NCBI GenBank assembly: GCA_947499145.1
Contig: CANMNB010000003.1
Coordinates: 248,001 to 312,000 of the forward strand
Origin: an uncultured Arachnia sp.
GTDB taxonomy: Bacteria > Actinomycetota > Actinomycetes > Propionibacteriales > Propionibacteriaceae
DNA: 64,000 nt
Direction of reading: 5' to 3'
Shown here piece after piece: positions 7,487-16,714 of the stretch. The translations under genes were made by a program, and so were the position numbers. The notes beneath the pieces are model-generated. The model was not told the origin of the DNA. It saw nothing but the letters and a program-made list of their open reading frames with translations, and made no database searches. Position 1 is the stretch's first letter; the number at the start of each line of letters is the position of its first letter.

Positions 7487-9100
7487 TCAGCGTGAGGGGC
7501 CGAGCAGCGCCTTCTCGAGCAAGTCGACGACGTCGCGCGCCAAGTAGGAGTCCGTCCGCCCGGCGACATTCACCTTGGCCCTCTCGAGCACCCGCGCCGC
7601 GGAGTCCCCGACGGCGATGACCGGCACGTCGTCCCGCCACCCGAGCAGCTGGCCCATCGCCAGGGCATTGGACCCGGACAGGACCACCACTGCGTCGTAA
7701 CGCCCTTCACGCCAGGCCTCCGCGACGTCCTGCGGCGCCTCCGGGAGGACCTGCATCGTGTAGATCGGTATCAGCTGGGCCTTGTAGCCCTTCTGCTGCA
7801 GCCCGGCGACCATGTTGGGGGCCAGGAGGGCCGAACCGGGCACGAGGACCCGACCCTCTCCCTCGGGGAAGACATCGAGCAGCGCGTGGATGCCCGCCTC
7901 CTCGGTGGGCACGAGGTCGACGGTGTAGCCGAGCTCCTCCAGCGCCGACGCGGTACCGGGCCCGATGGCGGCGATCTTGGCCTCGCGGGGCAGGGTCCAT
8001 CCCAGTTCGTTGATGGACTTCACCGCGCGCGTCGAGGTGAAGGCCAGCCAGTCCGCCCCGTCCAGTGTGCTGCTGACGTCCAGGACGATCCGCCTCTGCA
8101 GCGGCACCGCGTCCACGGTCAGTCCGGCCTCTCGAAGGCCGGCCGCCATGGCCCCGTCCTCACGCGGCACGAGGATGCGTGCCTCCGCAAGGGAGCTGGG
8201 ACGTGGGCGCGGTTCCTCCGGCTCGGCGGGCTTTTCGGGGGCGTCGGGGCGCCCCAACCGCTCGGCACCCCGCTGGCGCAGCGCCGAGGCGATCCGTTGC
8301 CCGCTGCGAACGGCGTGCAATTCCGAGGTGGGCAGTCCCATCTGCAGGCTAAGTCCCTTCGAGCCATCCTCGGGAACGATGTCCACTCGCAGCGAGAGCA
8401 CGCCCTCGCGTGTGGCGCGCCCCGCGGCGAGGATCCCGTCGGCCAGGTCGAGGTTGAACACCGCGGCACGCTCCGCCAGGACACACACCCTCGTATCCGT
8501 GTCGTCGAACTCTGCCAGCACGTCGATCAGCTCCTGATCCTCCGACCGGCACTCCAGGCCCAGGGCACCCTGGCCCGGTGTGGGCATCGTGGGCAGGTGG
8601 TCGGTGATCTCCTCCTCGCGCTCCAGCACGAGGATGTCGGCGGCTGAGGTGACCACGCCGTCGAGCTCACCCGCCGCGACCTGGTCGAGGCAGGTGGTGA
8701 GATCGGGCTTGAGGTCGACGAAGTCCAGGTTCCCGTGCAGCCGCCTCAGGCTGGCCTGCCTCACGGGCGAACCGGTGGCCACCCGCGAGCCCTGCGGCAG
8801 CCCGGACACGGACAGGTTGTTGCGGCCGACGAGGACATCGCGCCAGTCGTGCCTGGCCGGCATCGCGGCAATGACGAGACCGGGGGGCGTGTCCTTCGGG
8901 ACCCTGTTCATGCGATGGATGGCCAGGTCGAAGTCGCCTCGCAGCAATCCCAACCGCAACTGTCCGATGTTCTCACGATCTCCCACGTCGGGGACCGTGA
9001 TCAGGTCGACCTCGTGGCCGGCTTCCGTCAGCCACTCGGCCACCATCTCCGAGCGCCGGTAGGCGATGTCCGAGCCCTTGGTCCCGATCCGGATCTTCAC
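7487..9100 (-). CDS. Degenerate HemC-HemD fusion paralogue, probable pseudoenzyme
   Basis: A 537-residue fusion: residues ~1-280 resemble hydroxymethylbilane synthase, ~305-535 resemble uroporphyrinogen-III synthase, with a Pro/Glu-rich linker between. The HemC half keeps the fold markers (RIGTKGSD, PTPGQGALGLECR) but not the chemistry. The catalytic-loop HSMKD is HRMNR (residues 62-66), so the essential Asp is Arg. The RR substrate pair in GSPRR is GSPVR. IRGNIGTRL is LKPDLTTCL. The GGC loop holding the dipyrromethane-cofactor Cys is absent (FNLDLADGILAAG). It is co-oriented downstream of hemL after a 76-bp gap, and GTG 9100 follows GGAAGAGGA. The intact fusion lies at 11443-13095. A structural or regulatory role in the haem pathway is inferred; the frame is intact, so it is not a pseudogene. 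Confidence 0.8.
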   Translation of the reverse strand: MKIRIGTKGSDIAYRRSEMVAEWLTEAGHEVDLITVPDVGDRENIGQLRLGLLRGDFDLAIHRMNRVPKDTPPGLVIAAMPARHDWRDVLVGRNNLSVSGLPQGSRVATGSPVRQASLRRLHGNLDFVDLKPDLTTCLDQVAAGELDGVVTSAADILVLEREEEITDHLPTMPTPGQGALGLECRSEDQELIDVLAEFDDTDTRVCVLAERAAVFNLDLADGILAAGRATREGVLSLRVDIVPEDGSKGLSLQMGLPTSELHAVRSGQRIASALRQRGAERLGRPDAPEKPAEPEEPRPRPSSLAEARILVPREDGAMAAGLREAGLTVDAVPLQRRIVLDVSSTLDGADWLAFTSTRAVKSINELGWTLPREAKIAAIGPGTASALEELGYTVDLVPTEEAGIHALLDVFPEGEGRVLVPGSALLAPNMVAGLQQKGYKAQLIPIYTMQVLPEAPQDVAEAWREGRYDAVVVLSGSNALAMGQLLGWRDDVPVIAVGDSAARVLERAKVNVAGRTDSYLARDVVDLLEKALLGPSR

Positions 9101-9176
9101 GTGAGTCCTCTTCCCGCCCTCGACGATCCCGGCGCGAGACGAGCTGCGTCTCCCTGCCGGGGGGTGCCCGTTCAGG

Positions 9177-10487
9177 TTATCGCGAACCGGCGGCTGCCGC
9201 CCGCGCAGCCTGGGGCAGGGCCGCGATGATGCGCTCGAGCACGGCGTCGTCGTGCGCGGCCGAGAGGAACCAGGCTTCGAAGGCACTCGGGGGCAGGGCG
9301 ACGCCCTGGTCCAGCATCGCGTGGAAGAAGCGGCCGAAGGCGATGGTGTCCTGGTCCTTGGCATCGCGATAGTCACGCACGGCGCCATCGCGGAAGAAGA
9401 CCGAGAACAGGCTTCCGGCGCGCTGCACCACGTGCGGCACACCCGCCGCGACCAGCGCATCGTCGACGGCCGCTTGGAGGGTGAGCGACGCCTTGTCAAC
9501 GTGGCGGTAGACGTGCTCGTCCGCCAGTGACAGCGTCGCGATCCCGGCTGCGGTAGCGAGGGGGTTTCCGGAGAGCGTGCCAGCCTGGTAGACCGGCCCC
9601 AGCGGGGCCAGCAGGTCCATGACGTCCGCGCGTCCTGCGAGGGCGGCCAGAGGCATCCCGCCCCCGACCACCTTGCCGAAGGCGAACAGGTCCGGGGTCC
9701 AGGCGGGGGCATCGACGCCCGCCTCGAGACCCCACCAGCCGGCAGGTCCCACACGGAAGCCGGTCAGCACCTCATCGAGGATCATCAACGCGCCCGCGTC
9801 CCGCGTGACCTGACGGATGGCGGCGTTGAAGCCGTCCTGCGGGGGCACCACGCCCATGTTCGCCGGAGCGGCTTCGGTGATCACAGCGGCGACCCTGGAG
9901 CCCTGCTCGGCAAACACCGCGCGCAGGGCGTCGACGTCGTTGTACTCCAGCACGATCGTGTCGGCCGTGGCCGCCGCAGTCACGCCTGCCGAACCGGGCA
10001 GGCCCTGGGTGGCCACCCCCGACCCTGCGGCAGCCAGGAGTGCGTCGCTGTGGCCGTGGTAGCAGCCGGCGAACTTCACGATCACGTCACGACCGGTGGC
10101 GCCGCGGGCCAGGCGCACGGCAGTCATGGTCGCCTCTGTCCCGGTGGAGACGAACCGGACCTTCTCTGCGGCGGGCACGCGCCCGCGAATGAGGTCCGCG
10201 AGGACCACCTCCGCCTCCGTCGGCGCGCCGAAGGACAGTCCCCGGGCAGCCTGCTGCTGGACGGCCTCCACCACCGCTGGGTGGGCGTGGCCGAGCAGCG
10301 CCGGGCCCCAGGAGCACACCAGGTCGAGGTACTCGCGTCCGGCGACGTCACGGACCGTGGCCCCGCTCGCCGACTGGATGAACACGGGGGTGCCCCCCAC
10401 CGCGCCGAACGCCCGCACGGGCGACGAGACGCCGCCGGGGATCACCTGCCGGGCACGGGCCATCAGGTCCTCGTTCAGCGCCACCAT
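9177..10487 (-). CDS. hemL: Glutamate-1-semialdehyde 2,1-aminomutase
   Basis: A 436-residue PLP enzyme that converts glutamate-1-semialdehyde to 5-aminolevulinate, the second step of the C5 pathway. The aminotransferase class III fold is evident, with the PLP-binding Lys in [37 protein letters not shown] and [10 protein letters not shown]. The start ATG at 10487 is chosen because the preceding AGGAGTTGG is a good ribosome site and the protein then begins as family members do ([15 protein letters not shown]). It overlaps the hemB 3' end by 13 nt. It is the last of the five classical haem genes in the leftward operon. Confidence 0.96.
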   Translation of the reverse strand: MVALNEDLMARARQVIPGGVSSPVRAFGAVGGTPVFIQSASGATVRDVAGREYLDLVCSWGPALLGHAHPAVVEAVQQQAARGLSFGAPTEAEVVLADLIRGRVPAAEKVRFVSTGTEATMTAVRLARGATGRDVIVKFAGCYHGHSDALLAAAGSGVATQGLPGSAGVTAAATADTIVLEYNDVDALRAVFAEQGSRVAAVITEAAPANMGVVPPQDGFNAAIRQVTRDAGALMILDEVLTGFRVGPAGWWGLEAGVDAPAWTPDLFAFGKVVGGGMPLAALAGRADVMDLLAPLGPVYQAGTLSGNPLATAAGIATLSLADEHVYRHVDKASLTLQAAVDDALVAAGVPHVVQRAGSLFSVFFRDGAVRDYRDAKDQDTIAFGRFFHAMLDQGVALPPSAFEAWFLSAAHDDAVLERIIAALPQAARAAAAGSR

Positions 10488-11443
10488 CCAGCCAACTCCT
10501 TTGCCCAGTACGTCAGGACCACGTCCGCCCCGGCCCGCACGATACCCGTGACGGACTCCTCGATCGCCGCGCGGCGGTTGATCCATCCCTGCGCCGCGGC
10601 CGCCTCGATCATCGAGTACTCCCCCGAGACCTGGTACGCCGCCACGGGGACGTCGGAGGCCGCGGCGACGTCGCTCACCACGTCGAGGTAGTGGCTGGCC
10701 GGCTTGACCATCACCATGTCCGCACCTTCAGCGAGGTCGAGGAGAGCCTCGCGCAGCCCCTCACGCCGATTGGCCGGATCCTGCTGGTACGTCCGGCGAT
10801 CACCCTGCAGGGATGACCCCACGGCGTCTCGGAACGGCCCGTAGAAGGCGGAGGCGTACTTCGCGGAGTACGCCAGGATGGCGACGTCGGCGAACCCCTC
10901 CCCGTCCAGTGCTCCACGGATGGCCTCGACCTGTCCGTCCATCATTCCCGAGGGCGCGACGACGTGGGCACCGGCCCGGGCCTGTGCCACCGCCATTCGT
11001 GCGTAGCACTCCAAGGTGGCGTCGTTGTCCACTCGCCCGGCGTCGTCCAGAACTCCGCAGTGGCCGTGCGAGGTGAACTCGTCCAGGCAGGTGTCGATCA
11101 TCGTCACGACGTCGTCTCCCACGGCATCGCGGATGCGCTCGATCGCCCGCTGTGCGATGCCGTCAGGCGCCCAGCCCTGGGAGCCGACGTCGTCCTTCTC
11201 GGACTCCTCCGGCACGCCGAACACCATGATCCCACCGAGCCCCAGGTCACGGACCTGACGCGCCTCGTCGACGACCCCGTCCACGGTCACGCGGGCCACT
11301 CCGGGCATCGACGGGATCGGCGCTGCCGTGGAGCCCACGAAGACCGGCAGCACGAGTTGCTCGGGTCGGGGACGGGTCTCCCGGACCAGGCGGCGCATGG
11401 CCGGCGTGGTCCGCAGTCGCCGTGGTCGCAGTACCGGGCTCAC
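10475..11443 (-). CDS. hemB: Delta-aminolevulinic acid dehydratase (porphobilinogen synthase)
   Basis: A 322-residue enzyme condensing two 5-aminolevulinate molecules to porphobilinogen. Both Schiff-base lysines are present: [14 protein letters not shown] and [12 protein letters not shown]. The metal-site segment reads [14 protein letters not shown], so it has two cysteines and an Asp where the classical zinc enzymes have three cysteines. This is a mixed type whose metal requirement is not obvious. The GTG start shares its first base with the hemCD stop (TAGTG), indicating coupling. It sits between hemCD and hemL in the leftward haem operon. Confidence 0.96.
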   Translation of the reverse strand: MSPVLRPRRLRTTPAMRRLVRETRPRPEQLVLPVFVGSTAAPIPSMPGVARVTVDGVVDEARQVRDLGLGGIMVFGVPEESEKDDVGSQGWAPDGIAQRAIERIRDAVGDDVVTMIDTCLDEFTSHGHCGVLDDAGRVDNDATLECYARMAVAQARAGAHVVAPSGMMDGQVEAIRGALDGEGFADVAILAYSAKYASAFYGPFRDAVGSSLQGDRRTYQQDPANRREGLREALLDLAEGADMVMVKPASHYLDVVSDVAAASDVPVAAYQVSGEYSMIEAAAAQGWINRRAAIEESVTGIVRAGADVVLTYWAKELAGWWR

Positions 11444-13095
11444 TACTCCATCTCCTCACACAACTGGACCATGGCCTCGACCACTCCCTCCGGGTTCTGC
11501 TCTTTCGCCACCGTGCACCGGACTCCGAGTCCGGCGAGGACCGTCGCGCTCGGGGGGCCGAAGGCCACCACCTTGAGGTCGTCCCGCCAGCCGAGGGATT
11601 GCCCGATCGCACGCGCCACGGAGCCGGCGGTCACGACCACGGCGTCGATCTGGTGCCGCTGCCAGGCGACGCGGAGCGAGCCGGACACGTCCACGGGCTC
11701 CATGGTGTAGAGCGGCAGCGAGCTCGCGTCCCAGCCCCGCCCGCGCAGTCCGTCGACCAACGTGGTCCGGGAGAGCTGGGAGCCCGGGACGAGCACGGAG
11801 CCGGTACCCGTCGGCCACGACGCCAGGAGCGCCTCGGCACTGGAGCCGTCGCTGGGAACCAGATCGACGCGATAGCCGGACTCGCGCAGCGCCTGGGCCG
11901 TCGCCGGGCCCACCGCGGCAATGCTCGCCGAGTCGGGAATCCGCCAGCCGAGGTCCTCGAGAGCTGCGACGGTCCGCACCGACGTGACGGCCACCCAGTC
12001 GGTGACGGGTAGTTGGTCCAGGTCCTGTGGGAGGTTGCGTCGGCGAAGCATCGGTTCCCACCAGACGGCCGCCCCGGCATCCTGAAGGGCGCGGCCAATG
12101 GGGCCTGGCTCCTTGGGTACCAAAACGGTCAGCCCGTCCAAGCGCTTCCTCGCCCACAGTTCGCGGTCATCGTGGAACTCGTCCAGACGCGAGTCCCGCG
12201 AGGCCCCGAGCTGGGTGATCAGGGCGGCGCCCTCGGCGAGGAGCTGGTCGGCCACCGCCTTGCCGGCCGCCTCCGCCGCCTCCGCTGTGGTGTCCCGGCT
12301 CGCGACACGCGCGCTGGTCCCGTCGCCCGCGAACACGCCGCCGGTCACCTGCAGGCGTCCCTGGTTGACCTCGGCCCGTGCGGCGATGGGCGCGGCGCAG
12401 CCGCCGCCCAACCCGGCAAGGACCGCACGTTCGGCGTCAACGGCCTCGCGAGTGGGCGGGTGGTCGAGGATGGCGATGGCCTCCAGCACGTCAGCGTCGT
12501 CCTGCCTGCATTCGACCGCCAGGGCGCCCTGGCCAGGCGCGGGCAGGATCGGCAGGAACTCCGTGGCACGGTGCAGCTCACCCACGCGGGAGAGGCCTGC
12601 GGCTGCGAGGACGACGGCGTCGAGGTCGCCGGGAGCCACCCGCGCGAGGCGGGTGCCGATGTTGCCGCGGATGTCCACGAACTCGCAGTCCGGTCGCAGG
12701 GCCCGCAGTTGCGCGACCCGTCGCGGCGACCCGGACCCGACCCGAGAAGCGGGCGGGAGGTCCTCCAGCGTGAGGCCGTCCCGGGCGCACAGCACGTCCC
12801 GGAGGTCTTCCCGCTCCGGGACCGCCCCCACGACGAGGCCCTCCACCGGTGCCGTGGGCAGGTCCTTCATCGAGTGCACGGCGATGTCGCACTCGGCGTC
12901 CCGCAGGGCCCGACGCAGTTCCGCCGCGAACACGCCGATGCCGCCCATCTCGGTGAGGGAGCTACGGTCCGTGTCTCCCTGCGTCCGCACCACGACGATG
13001 TCGACCTCGTGCCCCGCAGCACGCAGCCGGTCGGCCACCCACCGCGACTGGGTGGTGGCGAGGACGGACCCCCGGGTCCCGAGCCGGATCCTCAT
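11443..13095 (-). CDS. hemCD: Bifunctional hydroxymethylbilane synthase / uroporphyrinogen-III synthase
   Basis: A 550-residue natural fusion. Residues 1-~300 are HemC: RLGTRGS at the N-terminus, the catalytic loop HSMKD (His74-Asp78), the GSPRR and IRGNIGTRL substrate-binding arginines, PGQGALAVECR, and the cofactor Cys233 in GGGCAAPIA. Residues ~320-550 are HemD, with TSVRTVAALEDLG, VGPATAQALRESGY and VLVPGSQLSR. It polymerises four porphobilinogens and cyclises the product to uroporphyrinogen III. ATG 13095 overlaps the hemY stop (ATGA). All residues missing in the second fusion at 7487-9100 are present here, so this copy supplies the activity. Confidence 0.95.
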   Translation of the reverse strand: MRIRLGTRGSVLATTQSRWVADRLRAAGHEVDIVVVRTQGDTDRSSLTEMGGIGVFAAELRRALRDAECDIAVHSMKDLPTAPVEGLVVGAVPEREDLRDVLCARDGLTLEDLPPASRVGSGSPRRVAQLRALRPDCEFVDIRGNIGTRLARVAPGDLDAVVLAAAGLSRVGELHRATEFLPILPAPGQGALAVECRQDDADVLEAIAILDHPPTREAVDAERAVLAGLGGGCAAPIAARAEVNQGRLQVTGGVFAGDGTSARVASRDTTAEAAEAAGKAVADQLLAEGAALITQLGASRDSRLDEFHDDRELWARKRLDGLTVLVPKEPGPIGRALQDAGAAVWWEPMLRRRNLPQDLDQLPVTDWVAVTSVRTVAALEDLGWRIPDSASIAAVGPATAQALRESGYRVDLVPSDGSSAEALLASWPTGTGSVLVPGSQLSRTTLVDGLRGRGWDASSLPLYTMEPVDVSGSLRVAWQRHQIDAVVVTAGSVARAIGQSLGWRDDLKVVAFGPPSATVLAGLGVRCTVAKEQNPEGVVEAMVQLCEEME

Positions 13096-14375
13096 GACGT
13101 GGCCGCCTTCGCCGCACCGACGACAGCGGCCAAACCATTCCCGGCGAGCCAGGCCCCGGCGACGCTGAGACCGGCCGTCGCGGCCAGGTCTGCCAGGAGC
13201 CGCTCCCGGTCGGCTGCGGGCATGACCTGCGGCATGTCCTCCCACACGGCCACGTGGTGGTCGACGAGGTGGTGCTCGCGCAGGTCGAGCCCCAGCAGCA
13301 CGCCGGCGTCGGACATCGCCTGCGCGAGGGAGGGCTCGTCCTCGGCGGGCCAGGCGAGCCGGACGACGTGGACGTGGTCGCTGGTGGCCCAGGGCCACTT
13401 GGCCGAGTAGTGCGTGAGGGACTTGGCGACGACGCCGGCGGGTCGCTCGGCCAGCAGGAGGCCGGTCCCGACGGGGGCACCGTCCAGTCCCGGGTGACGC
13501 AGCGCCAGCAACACGCTGCGGGTGACGTGGGTCCCCGGGGGCTCGAAATCCACCCCCGCACCGGCAAGCAGGGCCTGGGCAGGCCGCGCCGGTGTCGCCA
13601 CCACCACCCGTTCAGCCGAGAGGGACCCGTCCGTGGTCGTCACACACCACTGCGCGTCCGATCGCAGGAGTTTCGTGGCTGCGACGTTGGTCATCACCGT
13701 GGCGCCGCCGTCGGCCAGCGACGAGGCCAGTGCCGTGATGAGCATGTGCATGCCCCCGACGGGCTGCTCGGTTCCGGGGCGGTCCTGCGAGAGGGCTGCG
13801 ACCGCGCGCACCAGGGAACCCTCTCGACGCGTCGCCTCGGCCAGTCCCGGGGCGTACTGGTCGAGCGACAGCTGGTCGGGCTCTCGGCTGAAGACGCCCC
13901 GGGTGAGTGGCGCGACGAGCCTTTCCACCACGGCCGGGCCCAGGCGGTCGTTGACCAGATCGGCGACGGTGCCCCCGATGGCCCCCACCGGCGCCGTGAG
14001 GTCTTCCCTGGCGCGCCGCAGTTCGTCCGCGTCCAGCGCCAGCGTCAGCGCCTCGTCGTCGAGGCTGGAGGGGATGCCCAGCAGTCCCTGGGCCAGCGGC
14101 AGCGTCCTCGGAGGGTGCGCCCAGAAGACGTGTGAGCGGCCGGACGGGGCGGCGACGTCGAGGCCGAGAGCCCGGCACAGGTCGCGCACCACGGGAGTGC
14201 GCGTGGCGTAGGCCTCCGCACCGGCGTCGACCGCCATTCCCGCGAGCAGGACCCCCTGGACCATCCCGCCGAGACGGTCGGAGGCCTCGAGCAGCGTGAC
14301 GGTCTCGCCCTGCAACATCAGTTCGTGGGCGGCCACGAGTCCCGCCACTCCGCCACCGACGACGACGGCGTTCAC
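13092..14375 (-). CDS. cgoX: Coproporphyrinogen III oxidase, HemY/CgoX type
   Basis: A 427-residue FAD flavoprotein of the HemY family. The N-terminal dinucleotide fold is VVVGGGVAGLVAAHEL followed by the ASDRLGGMVQ block. The C-terminus carries the second FAD contact (GAWLAGNGLAAVVGAAK). In actinobacteria using the coproporphyrin pathway this enzyme oxidises coproporphyrinogen III to coproporphyrin III. That assignment is supported here by the nearby ChdC and ferrochelatase genes. The GTG start at 14375 overlaps the hemE stop (GTGA) and its own stop overlaps hemCD (ATGA). It is also annotated as hemG/hemY or protoporphyrinogen oxidase. Confidence 0.92.
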   Translation of the reverse strand: MNAVVVGGGVAGLVAAHELMLQGETVTLLEASDRLGGMVQGVLLAGMAVDAGAEAYATRTPVVRDLCRALGLDVAAPSGRSHVFWAHPPRTLPLAQGLLGIPSSLDDEALTLALDADELRRAREDLTAPVGAIGGTVADLVNDRLGPAVVERLVAPLTRGVFSREPDQLSLDQYAPGLAEATRREGSLVRAVAALSQDRPGTEQPVGGMHMLITALASSLADGGATVMTNVAATKLLRSDAQWCVTTTDGSLSAERVVVATPARPAQALLAGAGVDFEPPGTHVTRSVLLALRHPGLDGAPVGTGLLLAERPAGVVAKSLTHYSAKWPWATSDHVHVVRLAWPAEDEPSLAQAMSDAGVLLGLDLREHHLVDHHVAVWEDMPQVMPAADRERLLADLAATAGLSVAGAWLAGNGLAAVVGAAKAATS

Positions 14376-15394
14376 AGCTCGTGCACCAGGGCGACGAGGT
14401 CTGTCAGGACCTGGGGGTCGGTGGCCGGTGGGACGCCATGCCCCAGGTTCACCACGTGGGCGCGTGCTGCCCGTCCGCGCTCCACGACGGCACGGGTGTG
14501 GGTCTCCAGCGGTGACCAGCCAGCCCCCAGCATGGCCGGGTCGATGTTGCCCTGGAGGGGTAGCCCCGGCAGCAGTGCAGCCGCCTCGTCCAACGGAGTG
14601 CGGTAGTCGATGCCCATGGCCTCGACGCCGCACCCGGCCATGTCCTGGAGCATGTGGAGCGTCCCCGTGCCGAAGTGGATGCGGGGCACGCGGCCCGGCG
14701 CCGAGGCCAGAACCTGTTGGGAATAGGGGGCGACGTGGGCGACGTAGTCCTCGCGTGACAGCGACCCCGCCCACGAGTCGAACAGCTGGACGACGCGGGC
14801 ACCGGCGTCGATCTGGACACCCAGGAAAGCTGCAGACAGCTCGGCACACCACGTCAGCAGACGGTCCCACGAGGCGGGATCTGCGTGCATGAACGCACGC
14901 GCCGCCAGGTGGTCTCGTGACCCGCGGCCCTCGACCAGGTAGGCGGCCAGGGTGAACGGCGCACCCGCGAACCCGATCAGCGGGACCGACGGGGGCAGCT
15001 CCCCCACCACGAGCTGGACGGCCCGCGTGATGGCGTCGGCGTCCTCGATGCGATGCGCCGTGATCCTGGTCACGTCGTCCGCGCTGCGCACCGGGGGTTC
15101 GATGACCGGCCCGATGCCGGAGCGGATGTCGACGTCGACGCCGGCCAGGACGAGGGGGGTCATGATGTCGGAGAAGAAGATGGCGGCGTCCACCCCGTGG
15201 CGCCGCACGGGCTGGAGTGTGATCTCGGCGGCGAGCTCGGGCTGCAGGCATGCCTCGAGGATCGTCGTCTCTCCACGCGCCTCCCGGTACTCCGGGAGCG
15301 AACGCCCGGCTTGGCGCATGAACCACACCGGCAGCCGCTCCGGTCGCGTTCCGGCAAGGGCTTCCAGCAGCGGGGACGAGGTGGGATCCATCAC
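14372..15394 (-). CDS. hemE: Uroporphyrinogen decarboxylase
   Basis: A 340-residue (beta/alpha)8 enzyme removing four carboxyls from uroporphyrinogen III to give coproporphyrinogen III. The family N-terminal signature PVWFMRQAGRSLPEYRE is present, along with the later blocks FFSDIMTPL, GFAGAPFTLAAYLVEG and NLGHGVPP. It is the first gene of the leftward haem operon. Two adjacent starts are possible, GTG 15394 and ATG 15391. GTG is preferred because CAGAAT lies 7 nt upstream (15407-15402) with no ribosome site, the leaderless arrangement common here. Confidence 0.95.
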   Translation of the reverse strand: MMDPTSSPLLEALAGTRPERLPVWFMRQAGRSLPEYREARGETTILEACLQPELAAEITLQPVRRHGVDAAIFFSDIMTPLVLAGVDVDIRSGIGPVIEPPVRSADDVTRITAHRIEDADAITRAVQLVVGELPPSVPLIGFAGAPFTLAAYLVEGRGSRDHLAARAFMHADPASWDRLLTWCAELSAAFLGVQIDAGARVVQLFDSWAGSLSREDYVAHVAPYSQQVLASAPGRVPRIHFGTGTLHMLQDMAGCGVEAMGIDYRTPLDEAAALLPGLPLQGNIDPAMLGAGWSPLETHTRAVVERGRAARAHVVNLGHGVPPATDPQVLTDLVALVHEL

Positions 15395-15442
15395 GTGCTC
15401 GATTCTGCCCTACATCGCAAGGGATGGTTGAATGAAGCCACT
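15395..15442. promoter_or_regulatory. Divergent promoter region of the two haem operons
   Basis: Only 48 bp separate the hemE and hemA starts. Leftward, CAGAAT (15407-15402) sits 7 nt before hemE GTG. Rightward, TTGAAT lies 9 nt before hemA GTG. Neither gene has a clear Shine-Dalgarno. Both transcripts are therefore likely leaderless or nearly so, and one regulator bound here could control the whole pathway. No known iron or haem operator was recognised. Confidence 0.5.
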
Positions 15443-16714
15443 GTGACCCTTCACGTCCTCTCCGTCCAGCACGACCAGCACGGCCTCGCGGAGGTCGAGC
15501 GTGTCCACAATGCCCTCCCCGATCTTGTAGCGGCGCTGCGCCTGGTCCCATCGGTGCGTGGCGTCGTCCCACTCGGCACCTGCAACCGGGTCGAGCTCTA
15601 CTGCGACGCCCCCAACGCCGCCACATCCCAGCTGCTCGATGCGGCCGCCTCGGTGCTCAGCCCAGCCCCCGCCTGGCGCTCCCTGGACGGCGACGGCGCC
15701 ATGCTTCATGTCTTTCGGGTGGCCGCAGGTCTCGAGTCCGTGGTGCTCGGTGAGCGGGAGATCGCGGGGCAGGTCCGCCGCGCGCTGTCCGAATCCCAAG
15801 ACCTCGGACTCTGTTCGTCCCTGCTGACCACGGTCTGCGAGGCAGCGCTCCGCACCTCCCGCCGGGTGGCGCGTGAGACCACGCTCGCCCACGCGGGGCG
15901 CAGCGTCGTCAGCGAGGGGCTGGACCTCATGGAGCCGGTGGAGTGGTCGAACACGCGGGTGCTCCTGGTGGGGACTGGAGCGTTCGCCGGTGCCAGCGTC
16001 GCGTCCCTGCGGGCACGTGGCGCCCAGCACATCTCCGTGCACTCGGCCAGCGGCCGGGGTGAGGAGTTCGCCAACAGCCACAACCTCGGTTGCGTTGCCG
16101 ACCTGCCCACGGGCCTGGCGAGCGCCGACCTCGTGGTGACCTGCCGCGGCGCGGGCACCCCCGCGGTGTCTCTCGACCATCTCCCGCCGGCGGGAATGGT
16201 CCCCCGGTTCCTCGACCTCTCGCTGCACCGCGACGTCGACCCTGCCGTCGTCGAGTCGGGAGCCCACGTCGTGGACCTCCAGACGATCTCGGAACGCGTC
16301 GCCCCCCGCTGGGACCAGGACACTGCCCACGCCGAAAGGGTGGTGGCCGAGGGCTGCGCCGAGTTGCGAAGCAAGTTGGACGCCCGTGTCCTGGACCCAG
16401 CCGTGGTCAACCTCCGCGAGGCGGTCCTGGAGCTGGTAGCCGACGAGGTCGCCCGACTCCCGCAGGGCAGGGCTCTGACTCAGGACGACGCGGCCCACGC
16501 CCTGCGGCGTCTCGCCACCCGGCTGCTGCACGTGCCCTCCATGCGCGCGAAACAGGCCGCCGCCAGCGGGCGCACCCAGGAGTACCTGTCCGCCATGGCG
16601 GAGCTCTACGGCATCGGGCCCGCCGGCGATGCCCTCGACGACCACAGTTGCCCTGCCACGGGGTACACCGTCTCGGACCTCGACGCCCGCGCCACCACGG
16701 AGGAGGCCTCATGA
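15443..16714 (+). CDS. hemA: Glutamyl-tRNA reductase
   Basis: A 423-residue NADPH-dependent enzyme reducing glutamyl-tRNA to glutamate-1-semialdehyde, the committed step of the C5 pathway. The nucleophilic Cys47 lies in LGTCNRVELY. The substrate and junction block LESVVLGEREIAGQVR is clear, followed by the Rossmann region (VLLVGTGAFAGAS) and the C-terminal dimerisation helices. GTG 15443 was chosen because the protein then begins at the expected first beta strand; longer frames run back over hemE. The stop overlaps hemH as ATGA. It is the first gene of the rightward haem operon. Confidence 0.94.
   Translation: MTLHVLSVQHDQHGLAEVERVHNALPDLVAALRLVPSVRGVVPLGTCNRVELYCDAPNAATSQLLDAAASVLSPAPAWRSLDGDGAMLHVFRVAAGLESVVLGEREIAGQVRRALSESQDLGLCSSLLTTVCEAALRTSRRVARETTLAHAGRSVVSEGLDLMEPVEWSNTRVLLVGTGAFAGASVASLRARGAQHISVHSASGRGEEFANSHNLGCVADLPTGLASADLVVTCRGAGTPAVSLDHLPPAGMVPRFLDLSLHRDVDPAVVESGAHVVDLQTISERVAPRWDQDTAHAERVVAEGCAELRSKLDARVLDPAVVNLREAVLELVADEVARLPQGRALTQDDAAHALRRLATRLLHVPSMRAKQAAASGRTQEYLSAMAELYGIGPAGDALDDHSCPATGYTVSDLDARATTEEAS

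Noticed and set aside
7487-9100. Treating the second HemC-HemD gene as a functional duplicate or as a pseudogene
   Set aside because: The catalytic residues and cofactor Cys are missing, so it is not a functional duplicate. An uninterrupted frame with a ribosome site argues against a pseudogene.
12013-13410. Long forward frame antisense to hemCD
   Set aside because: Shadow of the hemCD/hemY coding strand without recognisable domains or a start signal.
15395-15442. Cobalamin or haem riboswitch before the haem operons
   Set aside because: The spacer is only 48 bp and the starts look leaderless, so there is no room for an aptamer.
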